Notes: generated by a model not told the origin, from the sequence alone. A stretch of 64,000 nt of DNA from Pseudomonas sp. R76 (GCF_009834565.1 NZ_CP019428.1:6200001-6264000), one strand, 5' to 3'; numbered from the stretch's first letter, positions 8,614 to 17,317 are shown. Translations and numbers: made by a program.

Positions 8614-10053
8614 TTATGTGGGCAATGTGGAGACTGTGTGGAGATGCAGCACCACTTGCACGCCGCCAGGCACATTGCCGATCTGCAACGCGCCGCCGTG
8701 CAGCTTCATCACTTCCTCGACAAAATTGAGGCCCAGGCCGGTGCTTTTGCGCCCGCTGGCCGGGCGTGGCAAGGAGTAGAAACGCTCACTCAGGCGCGGC
8801 AAGGCGTAGTCGGGAATCGGCGCGGCCTGGTTGAACAGGCTGACCTGCACGTCGTTGTGCTGAGTGTGCGCACTGAAGCGCAAGGTGCCACCCGCTGGCG
8901 TGAAGTCCAGGGCGTTGTCCAGCAAGTTGCCCAACGCCTGGCGCAACAGGAAAGGCTCGCCGAACACCTTCACATCCGCGCCAATCGCCTGTTCGATGTG
9001 CAGGCCGGCGCCTTCGATGCGCGCGCATTGGGCCTTGAGCACATCGTCGACCAAGGTGGCCAGCGGCATGCTGATTTGCTCTTCCAGGCCCTGGCGCTGT
9101 TCCACTTGGGCCAGGTTCAGCAAGCGTTCGATCAACTGCTGCAAGCGCGCGCTTTCACTGTCGATATTGCCGACGAAACGCTGCTGCTGCTCGCGGGTCA
9201 TGTCGCCCTGCAACAGCTCCGCCGCGCCGCGAATCGCCGCCAGCGGGCTTTTCAGTTCATGGGTCAGGGTGTGCACGTAATGCTCGACGTAAGCCTTGCC
9301 CTCCAGCTGCGTGCGCATGTGCTCCACCGCGGTGGACAGTTGCTTGAGTTCGCCACCGCGATAATGCGGCAGCTCGGCGCGCCGACCTTCGCTCACCGCC
9401 TGGGCATACGCGGTCAGCCGGTGCAACGCGCGGCTCAGCCACCAGGACAACAGTGCGCCCAGCAGCAGGCCCAACACCACCAGCCCGGCGCCGTACCACA
9501 GCAGGCGATGTTCGGTGCGATCGACATACGGCTGCAACGAGCTGTTGGGCTTGGCCACGGTGACCACGCCAATGATCTGGCCGTTGTCGCGGATCGGCGC
9601 GCCCACGTGCATCACCGACGAGTTGGGGTCATCCAGCTCATTACGGGTCGAACGCGCGCCATATTCGCCGCGCAGCGTGAGGTACACGTCATTCCATTTG
9701 GAATAGTCCTGGCCGACCGCCTCGCCCGTGGAGTCGAGCAACACAATGCCCTTGGCGTCGGTGACGTAGATGCGGTGGTTGACCTGGTTTTTCGGCAGGC
9801 CCCAAATAGTCGCACCCGGTTGCCGGCTGCCGTAGGCCTTGAGCAATTGCGGCCAGTGGCTCTGGCCGAGGGTGCCGTTCTTCACATCCAGCCGCAGGAT
9901 CTCGGCCAGCAGGTTGGCGGTGTCCACCAGGGTTTCTTCAGTGGACTGGCGCACGCCGGGGCGGATTTCCTTCATCACCGTGTTGAGCACGAAGTAGCCG
10001 GTCAGGCCGATAAACAGCGCATACACCAGGAAAATCCGCAGCCCCAGGCGCAT
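8614..10053 (-). CDS. creC: Sensor histidine kinase CreC
   Basis: A 479-residue membrane kinase: TM1 (~8-27), a periplasmic PAS/CACHE-like sensor domain (~30-185), TM2 (~187-207, LVVLGLLLGALLSWWLS), HAMP, a HisKA box with the phospho-accepting His around residue 265 (HTLTHELKSPLAAIRG), and an HATPase domain with N box LGNLLDNALDFTP and G boxes (STGLGLNFVEEV). Its start overlaps the creB stop by 1 bp (TGATG), so the two are translationally coupled. It phosphorylates CreB in response to envelope or peptidoglycan stress. Confidence 0.93.
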   Translation of the reverse strand: MRLGLRIFLVYALFIGLTGYFVLNTVMKEIRPGVRQSTEETLVDTANLLAEILRLDVKNGTLGQSHWPQLLKAYGSRQPGATIWGLPKNQVNHRIYVTDAKGIVLLDSTGEAVGQDYSKWNDVYLTLRGEYGARSTRNELDDPNSSVMHVGAPIRDNGQIIGVVTVAKPNSSLQPYVDRTEHRLLWYGAGLVVLGLLLGALLSWWLSRALHRLTAYAQAVSEGRRAELPHYRGGELKQLSTAVEHMRTQLEGKAYVEHYVHTLTHELKSPLAAIRGAAELLQGDMTREQQQRFVGNIDSESARLQQLIERLLNLAQVEQRQGLEEQISMPLATLVDDVLKAQCARIEGAGLHIEQAIGADVKVFGEPFLLRQALGNLLDNALDFTPAGGTLRFSAHTQHNDVQVSLFNQAAPIPDYALPRLSERFYSLPRPASGRKSTGLGLNFVEEVMKLHGGALQIGNVPGGVQVVLHLHTVSTLPT

Positions 10054-10721
10054 CAGCTGTGGCTCGGGCTGTAACTGTAGCCGAGGCCGCGATGGGTCTG
10101 GATCGGCTCGGCATCGGCGGCCACGCTACGCAATTTGCTGCGCAGGCTTTTGATATGGCTGTCGATATTGCGCTCATAGCCGGCATCGGCGGGCACGCCC
10201 ACTGCATCGAGCAATTGCTCGCGGCTGAACACGCGCTCGGGTTGCTCGAGCAGGCTTTGCAGCAGGCGGAATTCATGACGGGTCAGGCTCAAAGGCTGGC
10301 CGCGATACTGGATTTGCATGCGCTCCAGATCGATCTGAAACACGCTGGGCGCTACACCTGGGCCGACGCGTTTGAGGATCGCCCGCACCCGCGCCGCCAC
10401 TTCCCGTGGGCTGAACGGTTTGACCACATAATCGTCGGCGCCGATCTCCAGGCCCACCACCCGGTCAATCTCGGCATCCCGCGCGCTGAGGAACATCACC
10501 GGTACTTCGCTGAAACGCCGCAATTGCTTGCAGGTTTCAAAGCCGCTGATGTCCGGCAGGCCGATGTCGAGGATGATCAAGTCGGCGGGCGTCTGGCGCT
10601 GATGGGCCAGCGCCTCCTGGCCAAGGCTCAGCCAGGTGGTGGTGAAGCCCTCGCCTTGCAGGGCGAAAATCAGCGTGTCGGCAATCGCCGCCTCGTCTTC
10701 GACAATCAGGATATGCGGCAT
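10053..10721 (-). CDS. creB: Response regulator CreB (OmpR/PhoB type)
   Basis: A 222-residue regulator. The receiver domain has the acidic pair E8/D9, phospho-accepting D52 (LIILDIGLPDISG) and K near ADDYVVKPF. A winged-helix DNA-binding domain follows (~128-218, LTRHEFRLLQSLLEQPERVFSREQLL ... IDSHIKSLRSKL). It is expected to bind cre boxes and activate creD. It lies 9 bp downstream of the retropepsin-like gene on the same strand, which suggests a four-gene unit. Confidence 0.94.
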   Translation of the reverse strand: MPHILIVEDEAAIADTLIFALQGEGFTTTWLSLGQEALAHQRQTPADLIILDIGLPDISGFETCKQLRRFSEVPVMFLSARDAEIDRVVGLEIGADDYVVKPFSPREVAARVRAILKRVGPGVAPSVFQIDLERMQIQYRGQPLSLTRHEFRLLQSLLEQPERVFSREQLLDAVGVPADAGYERNIDSHIKSLRSKLRSVAADAEPIQTHRGLGYSYSPSHS

Positions 10722-10730
10722 GTGGGTCCG

Positions 10731-11231
10731 TCAGCAGTCCGGTTTGTCGGCAGTGTAACGACGCGCCGGGTTCACCGCTGCACCGAATTCACGCAGGGCC
10801 TTGGCGCCGATCAGCAGCGGGTAGTTGAAGCTGCTGCGGTCGGTGAGGTTGACCTCGACGGTACGCTTGACGTCGCCCAGGCACATTTCCAGGTCGATCA
10901 CCGGGCGCTTGGCCACGGTGGCTTCGTCCTTGTCATCGTCTTCGTCGGCGCGGCTCTTGATCTTGCTGATACGCGAGACTTTGTGTTCGTAGACTTTGTT
11001 GGAAGCGTCCTTGCCGCCGAGGCGGAAGCGCACCCAATCGTCGCCATCGCGGGTGAAGGTCTCGATGTCACGGGCCGACAGCGAAGCGGTCAGCGCGCCG
11101 GTGTCCATCTTGGCCTTGAAGGTTTCGCCGATCTCCGGCAACTGGATGTATTCGTAGCGACCGTAGAGGGTCGGTTCGCCAGCCATGACCGGCAGAGCCA
11201 CTAAGGCAAACGCAGCAAGGAGCAATTTCAC
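10731..11231 (-). CDS. Exported retropepsin-like protein ('ATP-dependent zinc protease' family)
   Basis: A 166-residue secreted protein. GTG at 11231 is chosen because GAGGAA lies about 10 bp upstream and it gives a clean signal peptide (VKLLLAAFALVALPVMAGEP). The mature protein has the DTG motif of retropepsin-like aspartic peptidases (ETFKAKMDTGALTASLSA) and the later LIGAKALREFG. This family (PF05618) is often annotated as a zinc protease, but the DTG motif argues for an aspartic-type fold. An acidic insert RADEDDDKDEA lies near residue 100. It is the usual neighbour of creB in Pseudomonas, so a cell-envelope role is plausible but unproven. Confidence 0.8.
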   Translation of the reverse strand: MKLLLAAFALVALPVMAGEPTLYGRYEYIQLPEIGETFKAKMDTGALTASLSARDIETFTRDGDDWVRFRLGGKDASNKVYEHKVSRISKIKSRADEDDDKDEATVAKRPVIDLEMCLGDVKRTVEVNLTDRSSFNYPLLIGAKALREFGAAVNPARRYTADKPDC

Positions 11232-11310
11232 GAAGTGATTTCCTCGAAAGAAGTAGGCGGATTCTAGACCGCAAAAGCAGCACTTAGTTAGCCCCGCCAT
11301 CAGCAGCTCG

Positions 11311-11336
11311 CTCCCACGCTCTGCGTGGGAACGATC
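11311..11336. repeat. GTTCCCACG-family palindrome (single unit)
   Basis: CTCCCACGCTCTGCGTGGGA forms one hairpin between the divergent zinc-protease-like and acyltransferase genes. This is the minimal unit of the family that flanks the RAYT at 29886. Confidence 0.7.
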
Positions 11337-11345
11337 AGCATAGCC

Positions 11346-11395
11346 TTCACATTGTGAAACATTCGTACGACGATTTGCGATTTGGCCTATAGGCC
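11346..11395 (+). promoter_or_regulatory. Two short palindromes in the acyltransferase promoter region
   Basis: TTCACATTGTGAA (11346-11358) and GGCCTATAGGCC (11384-11395) are perfect inverted repeats 50-95 bp upstream of the acyltransferase start. Either could be an operator; I cannot name a regulator. Confidence 0.35.
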
Positions 11396-11440
11396 AGGCT
11401 TGCTTATCATGGCCCGCCCACAGGATTCCAAGAGTTACTT

Positions 11441-12328
11441 ATGCGCCGCCTGCTCACCGGCTGTTTCGTCACCCTGCTGCTACTGCTCAACACCCTGGTG
11501 CTGTTTGGGCCGCTGATGGTGTTCGCCCTGCTCAAGCTGGTAGCGCCAGGGCGCTATCGCGACTATGCCTCGTGGGCCGTGATGTGGATCGCCGAGACCT
11601 GGGCCGAAATCGACAAGCTGATCTTCGCGCTGTGCATCCCGACCCAATGGGAGATTCGCGGCGGCGGCGACCTGCGCGGCGACACCTCTTACCTGGTGAT
11701 CAGCAACCATCAATCCTGGGTCGACATTCCGGCGTTGATCCAGGCGCTTAACCGGCGCACGCCGTTCTTCAAATTCTTCCTGAAAAAAGAGCTGATCTGG
11801 GTGCCCTTCCTGGGCCTGGCCTGGTGGGCGCTGGATTACCCCTTCATGAAGCGCTACACCAAGGCGTTCCTGGCCAAACACCCGGAGCTGGCGGGCCAGG
11901 ACCTTAAAATCACCAAAGAAGCCTGTGAGCTATTCAAGCGCCAGCCGGTGACCGTGGTGAACTACCTGGAAGGCACGCGGTTCAGCGAGGCCAAACGCAA
12001 GCAGCAGGCCTCACCCTTTGCGCGGCTGCTCAAGCCCAAGGCGGGCGGCGTGGCGTTTGTGCTGGCGGCGCTGGGCGAACAGCTGGATGCAGTGCTCGAC
12101 GTGACCGTCGTCTATCCGCAACAAAAGATTCCAGGGTTCTGGGATTTGATCAGCGGCGCGGTGCCGAAAGTGATCATCGACATTCGCACCCGCGAGCTCG
12201 ACCCGGCGCTGTGGCAGGGCGATTACGAGAATGATCCGGCGTTTCGCCAGACCGTCCAGAACTGGGTGAACCAGCTCTGGAGCGAGAAGGATGCGCGCAT
12301 CGCCCAACTGCGCGCAGAGCGTATTTAG
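11441..12328 (+). CDS. yihG: 1-acyl-sn-glycerol-3-phosphate acyltransferase family protein (YihG type)
   Basis: A 295-residue membrane-associated acyltransferase. It has an N-terminal hydrophobic hairpin (~5-35) and the PlsC motifs in order: NHQSWVD (motif I, catalytic His and Asp, ~residue 88), FLKKELIWVPFLG, then EGTRFSEAK (motif III) and a later Pro-rich region. Length and motifs match YihG, which acylates lysophosphatidic acid and sets the fatty-acid composition of phospholipids. The gene converges on the DUF2780 gene, and the two stop codons overlap by 3-4 bp (TTAG). Confidence 0.88.
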   Translation: MRRLLTGCFVTLLLLLNTLVLFGPLMVFALLKLVAPGRYRDYASWAVMWIAETWAEIDKLIFALCIPTQWEIRGGGDLRGDTSYLVISNHQSWVDIPALIQALNRRTPFFKFFLKKELIWVPFLGLAWWALDYPFMKRYTKAFLAKHPELAGQDLKITKEACELFKRQPVTVVNYLEGTRFSEAKRKQQASPFARLLKPKAGGVAFVLAALGEQLDAVLDVTVVYPQQKIPGFWDLISGAVPKVIIDIRTRELDPALWQGDYENDPAFRQTVQNWVNQLWSEKDARIAQLRAERI

Positions 12329-12897
12329 CTGCCAGTGCCCCAGGCCGAGGCCAGTTTGCCCAGCACCGATTCGTTGGCGCCCTGGCCGCCCAGGTATTGC
12401 AGGATCACCGGCGCAAATTTGCCGATCATGCTGTTATCCATGCCCAGTGCGCTGAACGCGGTGTTCAGGTCGCTGGTGCTCTTCACGTTACCCAGCACGC
12501 TGTCCAGGCCGCTGGTCTTGCTGCCGCCGCTCTGGCCGAGCAGCCCGCTCAAGGCACCGAGGCTGCCCAGGGAATTGCTCCCCGAGAGTTGATCCAGGCC
12601 GGGCACGCTCTTGCCCAGTTGCGAATAGTCATTGCCGCTCAGTTTGTTTTTGGCCAGGCCCAACATCGCGCCGGTGCCGCCCACGGCTTGTTCGGGGGTG
12701 ACGTTCAGTTGCGAGGTCAAGGCGCTCAGCAGGCCTGCGGTCTGGGTGCTCGGGGCTGCTGCAGCGGCCTTTTCATTGCTGCCCTGGGCGCCGGAGACGG
12801 CGTTAGCCACGTCGCCGAGGCTGAAACCTGCCGCAAATACCGGGCTGGCAGCCACGGTCATCAGGCAGGACAGGGCAAAACCGCGTGAAATCTTCAT
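12325..12897 (-). CDS. DUF2780 (VcgC/VcgE) family exported protein
   Basis: A 190-residue protein with a signal peptide (MKISRGFALSCLMTVAASPVFAAG) and a low-complexity Gly/Ser/Leu-rich mature part. LTSQLNVTPEQAVGGTGAMLGLAK is the hallmark of the DUF2780 family. ATG 12897 is preferred to the TTG codon just before it. The function is unknown. It converges on yihG with overlapping stop codons, leaving no room for a terminator between them. Confidence 0.8.
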   Translation of the reverse strand: MKISRGFALSCLMTVAASPVFAAGFSLGDVANAVSGAQGSNEKAAAAAPSTQTAGLLSALTSQLNVTPEQAVGGTGAMLGLAKNKLSGNDYSQLGKSVPGLDQLSGSNSLGSLGALSGLLGQSGGSKTSGLDSVLGNVKSTSDLNTAFSALGMDNSMIGKFAPVILQYLGGQGANESVLGKLASAWGTGS

Positions 12898-13048
12898 CAA
12901 GACAACCTCTGAATGTAAGAGCTAAAAGCAGGCGTTGGACTGACAGCCCCGAAGGATTGTTCCCACTTGGAGATTAGTTCAGAAAACGCCGCATCCAAAT
13001 GCCACGCCTGCGCGTATATCCACCATGCACCGCCCGGAGTTGGATGGA

Positions 13049-13675
13049 ATGAATGCACAAGCTGGTCTACCCTCTGCCTACCGTGCGCCGTCCCGTCGCC
13101 CTCGTTCGAGAGCCTGGAGAAGCCCTATTTCGATCAACGATGCTGACCCCTTGCAGCCTCTGCTGGCCCAGTGTGCCTTGGGCAACCGCCAGGCATTCGA
13201 GACCCTTTACCGCAGCGTTTCGCCACGGCTGCACGGTGTTGCGTTGCGTTTCATGGGGCGCACCGACCTGGCCGAAGAAGTGCTGCAGGAGGCCTTTGTG
13301 CGCATCTGGTACAACGCTTCGCGCTACGAAGCCCATCTGGCGGCGCCCATGACCTGGATGGTGAACATCACGCGCAACCTGGCCATCGACCAATTGCGCA
13401 AACACCGCGAACAGCCCTTGGCCGACGGCCAGCAAGACGCCCTGCTCGACGACAGCCCCAGCGCGCACGAACAACTCGATAGCCTGCGCGAAGCCCGCGC
13501 CCTCAACCGCTGCCTCGACACACTCGACGGCATGCAGCGCCAGTCGATCACCGTGGCTTACTTCCAGGGCCTGTCGTGCTCGGAACTGGCCGAACACTTG
13601 GCCGCGCCCCTGGGCTCGGTCAAATCCTGGATTCGTCGCGGCATGGAGCGCCTGCGCAGGTGCCTTGAATCATGA
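13049..13675 (+). CDS. ECF sigma factor (RpoE/SigK-like)
   Basis: A sigma-70 ECF protein of about 208 residues. Region 2 spans CALGNRQAFETLYRSVSPRLHGVALRFMGRTDLAEEVLQEAFVRIWY and MTWMVNITRNLAIDQLRK. Region 4 is QRQSITVAYFQGLSCSELAEHLAAPLGSVKSWIRRG. The start is uncertain: ATG 13049 (behind GGATGG) or ATG 13025. The basic stretch before ISINDADPLQ is unusual for the family, and the real start could be downstream at a rare codon. It is coupled by ATGA overlap to the anti-sigma gene and starts opposite the DUF2780 gene. Confidence 0.85.
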   Translation: MNAQAGLPSAYRAPSRRPRSRAWRSPISINDADPLQPLLAQCALGNRQAFETLYRSVSPRLHGVALRFMGRTDLAEEVLQEAFVRIWYNASRYEAHLAAPMTWMVNITRNLAIDQLRKHREQPLADGQQDALLDDSPSAHEQLDSLREARALNRCLDTLDGMQRQSITVAYFQGLSCSELAEHLAAPLGSVKSWIRRGMERLRRCLES

Positions 13676-14349
13676 ACTACCAAACCACCGCCCTGCGCCG
13701 CGCCCTGGCCGCCGACTATGCCATCGGGCTGATGCCCGCGACCGCCCGTCGGCGCTTCGACGCGCTGTTACTGGAAGACGCCGCGCTGCGCGTCGAACTC
13801 GGCCATTGGCAGGACGCCCTCGCCAGCCTGACCGGCGCACTGCCCGAGCGGCCGGTGCCGGACCATGTGTGGGCCGGCATCAAGGCGCGTATCGAACCGC
13901 AAGTGCTGCATGTGCCAGCGAAGAAGCCGTTCTGGATGAGCGTTCGCCTGCTGGCGGCCGCCTGCGCGGTGGTCGTCGCTGTGCTGGTGGGTGTGCTCTA
14001 TCAACGTGATATCGGCGCCGAGTACAACGCCACGTTGGTGGCGGCGAATCAGCAACCGGCGCTGCAGATCCAGGCCTTTGGTGATCACTTGCAACTAGAG
14101 CCGTTGACGTTGGCGGCTGTTGAGCCGACGCGTGCCCTGGAATTGTGGGCAATTGCGCCCGGCGGTAAACCGATCTCACTGGGTTTGGTGCCCAGCTCGG
14201 GTAAAGGCCGCATCCAGTTGAGCAAAGAACAGCAAGCGCTGTTGACCGCCCCCGTGACCCTCGCCGTCAGCCTGGAGCCACAAGGCGGTTCACCGACCGG
14301 CCAACCCACCGGACCGGTCCTGTACCAAGGCGCACTGGCCTCGCGCTGA
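13672..14349 (+). CDS. Anti-sigma factor (RskA-like) with one transmembrane helix
   Basis: A 225-residue protein. The N-terminal part (~1-85; ADYAIGLMPATARRRFDALLLEDAALRVELGHWQDAL) fits the zinc-free anti-sigma domain of RskA-type proteins. One membrane helix follows (~95-115, LLAAACAVVVAVLVGVLY), then a periplasmic anti-sigma-K domain (LELWAIAPGGKPISLGLVP ... TLAVSLEPQGGSPTGQPTGPVLYQG) of the class found in ECF pairs that sense oxidative or envelope stress. It overlaps the sigma gene by 4 bp and should sequester that factor. Confidence 0.85.
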   Translation: MNYQTTALRRALAADYAIGLMPATARRRFDALLLEDAALRVELGHWQDALASLTGALPERPVPDHVWAGIKARIEPQVLHVPAKKPFWMSVRLLAAACAVVVAVLVGVLYQRDIGAEYNATLVAANQQPALQIQAFGDHLQLEPLTLAAVEPTRALELWAIAPGGKPISLGLVPSSGKGRIQLSKEQQALLTAPVTLAVSLEPQGGSPTGQPTGPVLYQGALASR

Positions 14350-14365
14350 CACCCCATAAATCCCT

Positions 14366-14452
14366 GTGGGAGCTGGCTTGCCTGCGATAGCGGTGGGTCA
14401 GCCAGAGACAGGTTCACTGGCCGACCGCAATCGCAGGCAAGCCAGCTCCCAC
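14366..14452. repeat. REP doublet
   Basis: Inverted arms (GTGGGAGCTGGCTTGCCTGC and complement) about 42 bp apart, just after the anti-sigma stop codon. Confidence 0.9.
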
Positions 14453-14557
14453 AGTTGATCTTCATCGGCTGGGCGACTTGCTCCTGGCGATGGATGGCGC
14501 TTATAGTTCGGCGGTCGTCCACATGGCGACACGGGTTTGGCGACTCGGGTGAATGGT

Positions 14558-14705
14558 GCAAAAGCTTCTGCTTTTTTGCAGGTTCTTTTGCGTCCGCAAT
14601 AGCTGCTTTCATGGTGGCTGTGCGCGGGAGACCTTCGGGTCTGCCGGTTCCATTCCCGGTTCGCCAACCTGCGTACAGCTGCCACCCATTCGTTTGGCGA
14701 CGAAT
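14558..14705 (+). ncRNA. Structured leader / possible cis-acting RNA upstream of the DUF3077 gene
   Basis: Four stems lie in tandem before the DUF3077 start at 14745. A T-rich hairpin GCAAAAGC-TTCT-GCTTTTTTGC (14558-14579) comes first. Next is AGACC-TTCG-GGTCT extended by CGG/CCG across a G-G mismatch (14625-14646). A small stem GGTT-CGCC-AACC follows (14658-14669), then ATTCG-TTTGGCGA-CGAAT (14688-14705). No convincing protein is encoded in this stretch. I recall similar sequence recurring upstream of small genes in Pseudomonas, but cannot assign it to a named family. Confidence 0.5.
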
Positions 14706-14744
14706 AAGTGTGTAGCCCACCTCTACTTGAATGGGTTTTAAAAC

Positions 14745-15005
14745 ATGAACCGATACATGCCGCTCACCGGCCACGACAGCACCACCCCTTCCCTGCTTAT
14801 CGACACCCAAGTCCCGCTCGACGTACTCCACGACGCGGCCGTCTACCGCATCCGCGCGGTCACTCAAGTCATGGAAAACCTCGCGTTTCGTGAAGGCCTG
14901 AACACCGACAACCTTGTCCTCCAGGACTTCGCCTTGCTCTGCGCCATTCCATTGCGTGACGGGTGCGACCTGCTGGATGTGATCAGCCGACGCTTACAGG
15001 CCTAA
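14745..15005 (+). CDS. DUF3077 family small protein
   Basis: An 86-residue acidic/neutral protein (TGHDSTTPSLLIDTQVPLDVLHDAAVYRIRAVTQVMENLA...) that fits the DUF3077 family common in Pseudomonas. It has no signal peptide or membrane helix. It is preceded by a structured leader and followed by a strong terminator, so it is probably a single-gene transcript. The function is unknown. Confidence 0.75.
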   Translation: MNRYMPLTGHDSTTPSLLIDTQVPLDVLHDAAVYRIRAVTQVMENLAFREGLNTDNLVLQDFALLCAIPLRDGCDLLDVISRRLQA

Positions 15006-15016
15006 ACACCAGACGC

Positions 15017-15045
15017 AAAAAGGGCGACCTACAGGTCGCCCTTTT
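15017..15045. terminator. Bidirectional Rho-independent terminator
   Basis: AAAAAGGGCGACCT-ACAGGTCGCCCTTTT is a nearly perfect 9-10 bp stem flanked by A and T runs on the two sides. It can end transcription of the DUF3077 gene (+) and of the sox-purU-fdhA operon (-), whose last stop codon is 15 bp away. Confidence 0.88.
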
Positions 15046-15059
15046 ATTTGGCCTAAGCC

Positions 15060-16259
15060 TTACGCCGCACTGAACAACTTATGCGGATCAATCACAAACT
15101 TCTTCGGCACACCCGCATCAAACTCGCCATACCCACGTGGCGCGTCATCCAGGCTGATGACCTGCACACCCACAATCTCAGCAATGTTGATGCGGTCCCA
15201 CATGATCGCCTGCATCAACTGGCGGTTGTACTTCATCACCGGCGTTTGCCCGGTGTGGAAGCTGTGGGATTTAGCCCAGCCCAGCCCAAAGCGAATGCTC
15301 AGGCTGCCCATTTTTGCGGCGGCATCCACAGCACCTGGATCTTCGGTCACGTAGAGCCCAGGAATACCAATCTTGCCCGCCACGCGCACCACGCCCATCA
15401 GCGAGTTGAGCACGGTGGCCGGGGCTTCGGCCTTGGCGCCTTCATGGCCGTGGCCACGGGCTTCGAAGCCTACCGCGTCAACGGCGCAGTCGACTTCCGG
15501 CTCGCCCAGCAGTGCGGCGATCTGTTCATGCAGTGGGGTGTCTTTGGACAGGTCGGCAATTTCAAAACCCTGGGCCTTGGCGTGGGCCAGACGGATCGGG
15601 TTGACGTCGCCGATGATCACTACCGCTGCACCGAGTAGACGGGCGGAGGCGGCAGCGGCCAGGCCAACAGGGCCGGCGCCGGCGATGTAGACGGTGCTGC
15701 CTGGGCCAACGCCGGCAGTGACGGCGCCGTGGTAACCGGTTGGCAGGATGTCGGAGAGGCAGGTCAGGTCGCGGATTTTCTCCATGGCCTTGTCGCGGTC
15801 CGGCAGTTTCAGCAGGTTGAAGTCGGCGTAAGGCACCAGCACGTATTCGGCCTGGCCGCCGGTCCAGTCGCCCATGTCGACATAGCCATAGGCGCCACCG
15901 GCACGGGCCGGGTTGACGGTCAGGCACACGCCGGTGTGTTGTTCCTTGCACGAACGGCAGCGGCCGCACGCGACGTTGAACGGCACCGAGACCAGGTCGC
16001 CGATTTTCAGGTTTTCGACGTCGCTGCCCTTCTCGATCACTTCGCCGGTGATTTCGTGCCCCAGGACCAGGCCGGTCTGGGCGGTGGTGCGGCCGCGCAC
16101 CATGTGTTGGTCGGAGCCGCAGATGTTGGTGGAGACCACGCGCAGGATGACGCCGTGCTCAATCTTCCTGCCACGGGGGTCCTGCATTTTGGGATAGTCG
16201 ATTTTCTGTACTTCGACCTTGCCGTTGCCGAGATACACGACACCACGATTACCAGACAT
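15060..16259 (-). CDS. fdhA: Glutathione-independent formaldehyde dehydrogenase
   Basis: A 399-residue zinc-dependent medium-chain dehydrogenase. Catalytic-zinc motif NICGSDQHMVRG (~residues 45-56), GHEITGEV, structural-zinc cysteines CGRCRSCKEQHTGVC, and the NAD-binding GAGPVGLAAAASARLLGA. It matches the Pseudomonas enzyme that oxidises formaldehyde to formate with NAD and no glutathione. It is the last gene of the glyA-soxBDAG-purU-fdhA unit and removes formaldehyde released when betaine-derived methyl groups are oxidised. ATG 16259 has GAGGTG upstream. About 185 bp with a REP separates it from purU, so it may also have its own promoter. Confidence 0.95.
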   Translation of the reverse strand: MSGNRGVVYLGNGKVEVQKIDYPKMQDPRGRKIEHGVILRVVSTNICGSDQHMVRGRTTAQTGLVLGHEITGEVIEKGSDVENLKIGDLVSVPFNVACGRCRSCKEQHTGVCLTVNPARAGGAYGYVDMGDWTGGQAEYVLVPYADFNLLKLPDRDKAMEKIRDLTCLSDILPTGYHGAVTAGVGPGSTVYIAGAGPVGLAAAASARLLGAAVVIIGDVNPIRLAHAKAQGFEIADLSKDTPLHEQIAALLGEPEVDCAVDAVGFEARGHGHEGAKAEAPATVLNSLMGVVRVAGKIGIPGLYVTEDPGAVDAAAKMGSLSIRFGLGWAKSHSFHTGQTPVMKYNRQLMQAIMWDRINIAEIVGVQVISLDDAPRGYGEFDAGVPKKFVIDPHKLFSAA

Positions 16260-16362
16260 GCTTTCACCTCGCTGTTGTTTTTATGGAACCGCGTTGCCCA
16301 GGCAGGCAGCGCGTTTAAGTGCTCGGGTACAGATGCTGTTTTTGCGTTGTTTTTTGGGGCCT

Positions 16363-16439
16363 CATCGCGGGCAAGCCCGGCTCCCACATTTTTTGAAGTG
16401 TGAATACAGTCCCCTGTGGGAGCTGGCTTGCCTGCGATG
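16363..16439. repeat. REP doublet between fdhA and purU
   Basis: Inverted REP arms (ATCGCGGGCAAGCCCGGCTC and GTGGGAGCTGGCTTGCCTGC). They end right at the purU stop codon and may stabilise the upstream mRNA. Confidence 0.88.
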
Positions 16440-16444
16440 GCGAT

Positions 16445-17302
16445 CTAAAGAACGACAGTGCGATTGGCGTTCAAAAACACCCGCCGCTCAATGTGATACC
16501 CCACCGCCCGGGCCAATGTCAGCCCCTCGATATCCCGCCCCTTGGCAATCAAATCCTCGGGATAGTGGCTGTGATCCACCACTTCCACGCCCTGGGCGAT
16601 GATCGGGCCTTCATCCAGGTCGTTGTTGATGTAATGCGCCGTGGCGCCGACCAACTTCACACCCTTGTTGTAAGCCTGGTGATACGGCTTGGCGCCCTTG
16701 AACCCCGGCAGCAACGAGTGGTGAATGTTGATCGCCTTGCCATCCAGTTTGCGGCACAGCTCCGGCGACAGCACTTGCATGTAGCGCGCAAGAATCACCA
16801 GTTCGGCGCCGGTCTCTTCTATCACTTGCCACACCTGACGCTCCTGGGACGGTTTGTCGTTGGGGTCGAGGGGGAAATGGTAGTAGGGAATCTGGTGCCA
16901 GTCGGCCAACGGCTTCAAATCCGGGTGATTGGAGACCACGGCGACCACGTCCATCGACAGTTGGCCGATGCGCTGGCGGTACAGCAGGTCGTTGAGGCAG
17001 TGATCGGCTTTGGAGACCATGATCACCACTTTTGGCCGGTAGTTCGGCGCCGTCAGCTCGAAGATCATGCCGAAGGCTTCACCGCGCGTGGCCAGGCCAG
17101 CACGGAAAGCCTGCTCGTCAAAACCGTCGGGCTGACGGAATTCGACGCGAATAAAAAACCGGCCCGAGAGGCGGTCATCGAACGAGTGGTGCTCGGTGAC
17201 GTAGCAACCCTGTTCGAACAGGTAGCGGGTGACCGCGTCCACCGTGCCGAGCACGCTGGGGCAGTCGGCAGTCAAAATCCATGTATCGGGTGCGCGGCTC
17301 AT
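16445..17302 (-). CDS. purU: Formyltetrahydrofolate deformylase
   Basis: A 285-residue enzyme that hydrolyses 10-formyl-THF to formate and THF. It has an N-terminal ACT domain (~5-80, TWILTADCPSVLGTVDAVTRYLFEQGCYVTEHHSF) and a C-terminal formyl-transferase fold with the catalytic Asn/His/Asp region (INIHHSLLPGFKGAKPY ... ATAHYINNDLDEGPIIAQ). ATG 17302 is chosen; the open frame upstream reads through a palindromic repeat. In this locus it returns folate C1 units generated by sarcosine and dimethylglycine demethylation as formate. It follows soxG by about 50 bp. Confidence 0.93.
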   Translation of the reverse strand: MSRAPDTWILTADCPSVLGTVDAVTRYLFEQGCYVTEHHSFDDRLSGRFFIRVEFRQPDGFDEQAFRAGLATRGEAFGMIFELTAPNYRPKVVIMVSKADHCLNDLLYRQRIGQLSMDVVAVVSNHPDLKPLADWHQIPYYHFPLDPNDKPSQERQVWQVIEETGAELVILARYMQVLSPELCRKLDGKAINIHHSLLPGFKGAKPYHQAYNKGVKLVGATAHYINNDLDEGPIIAQGVEVVDHSHYPEDLIAKGRDIEGLTLARAVGYHIERRVFLNANRTVVL

Positions 17303-17317
17303 AGTGCGTGACTCCTT

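Noticed and set aside
8605..10074. 489-codon frame opposite creC
   Set aside because: It is a shadow of creC caused by high G+C third positions; it is rich in Gln/His/Ala and has no domain. The same applies to long opposite-strand frames over soxA, dgcA, dgcB and betT.
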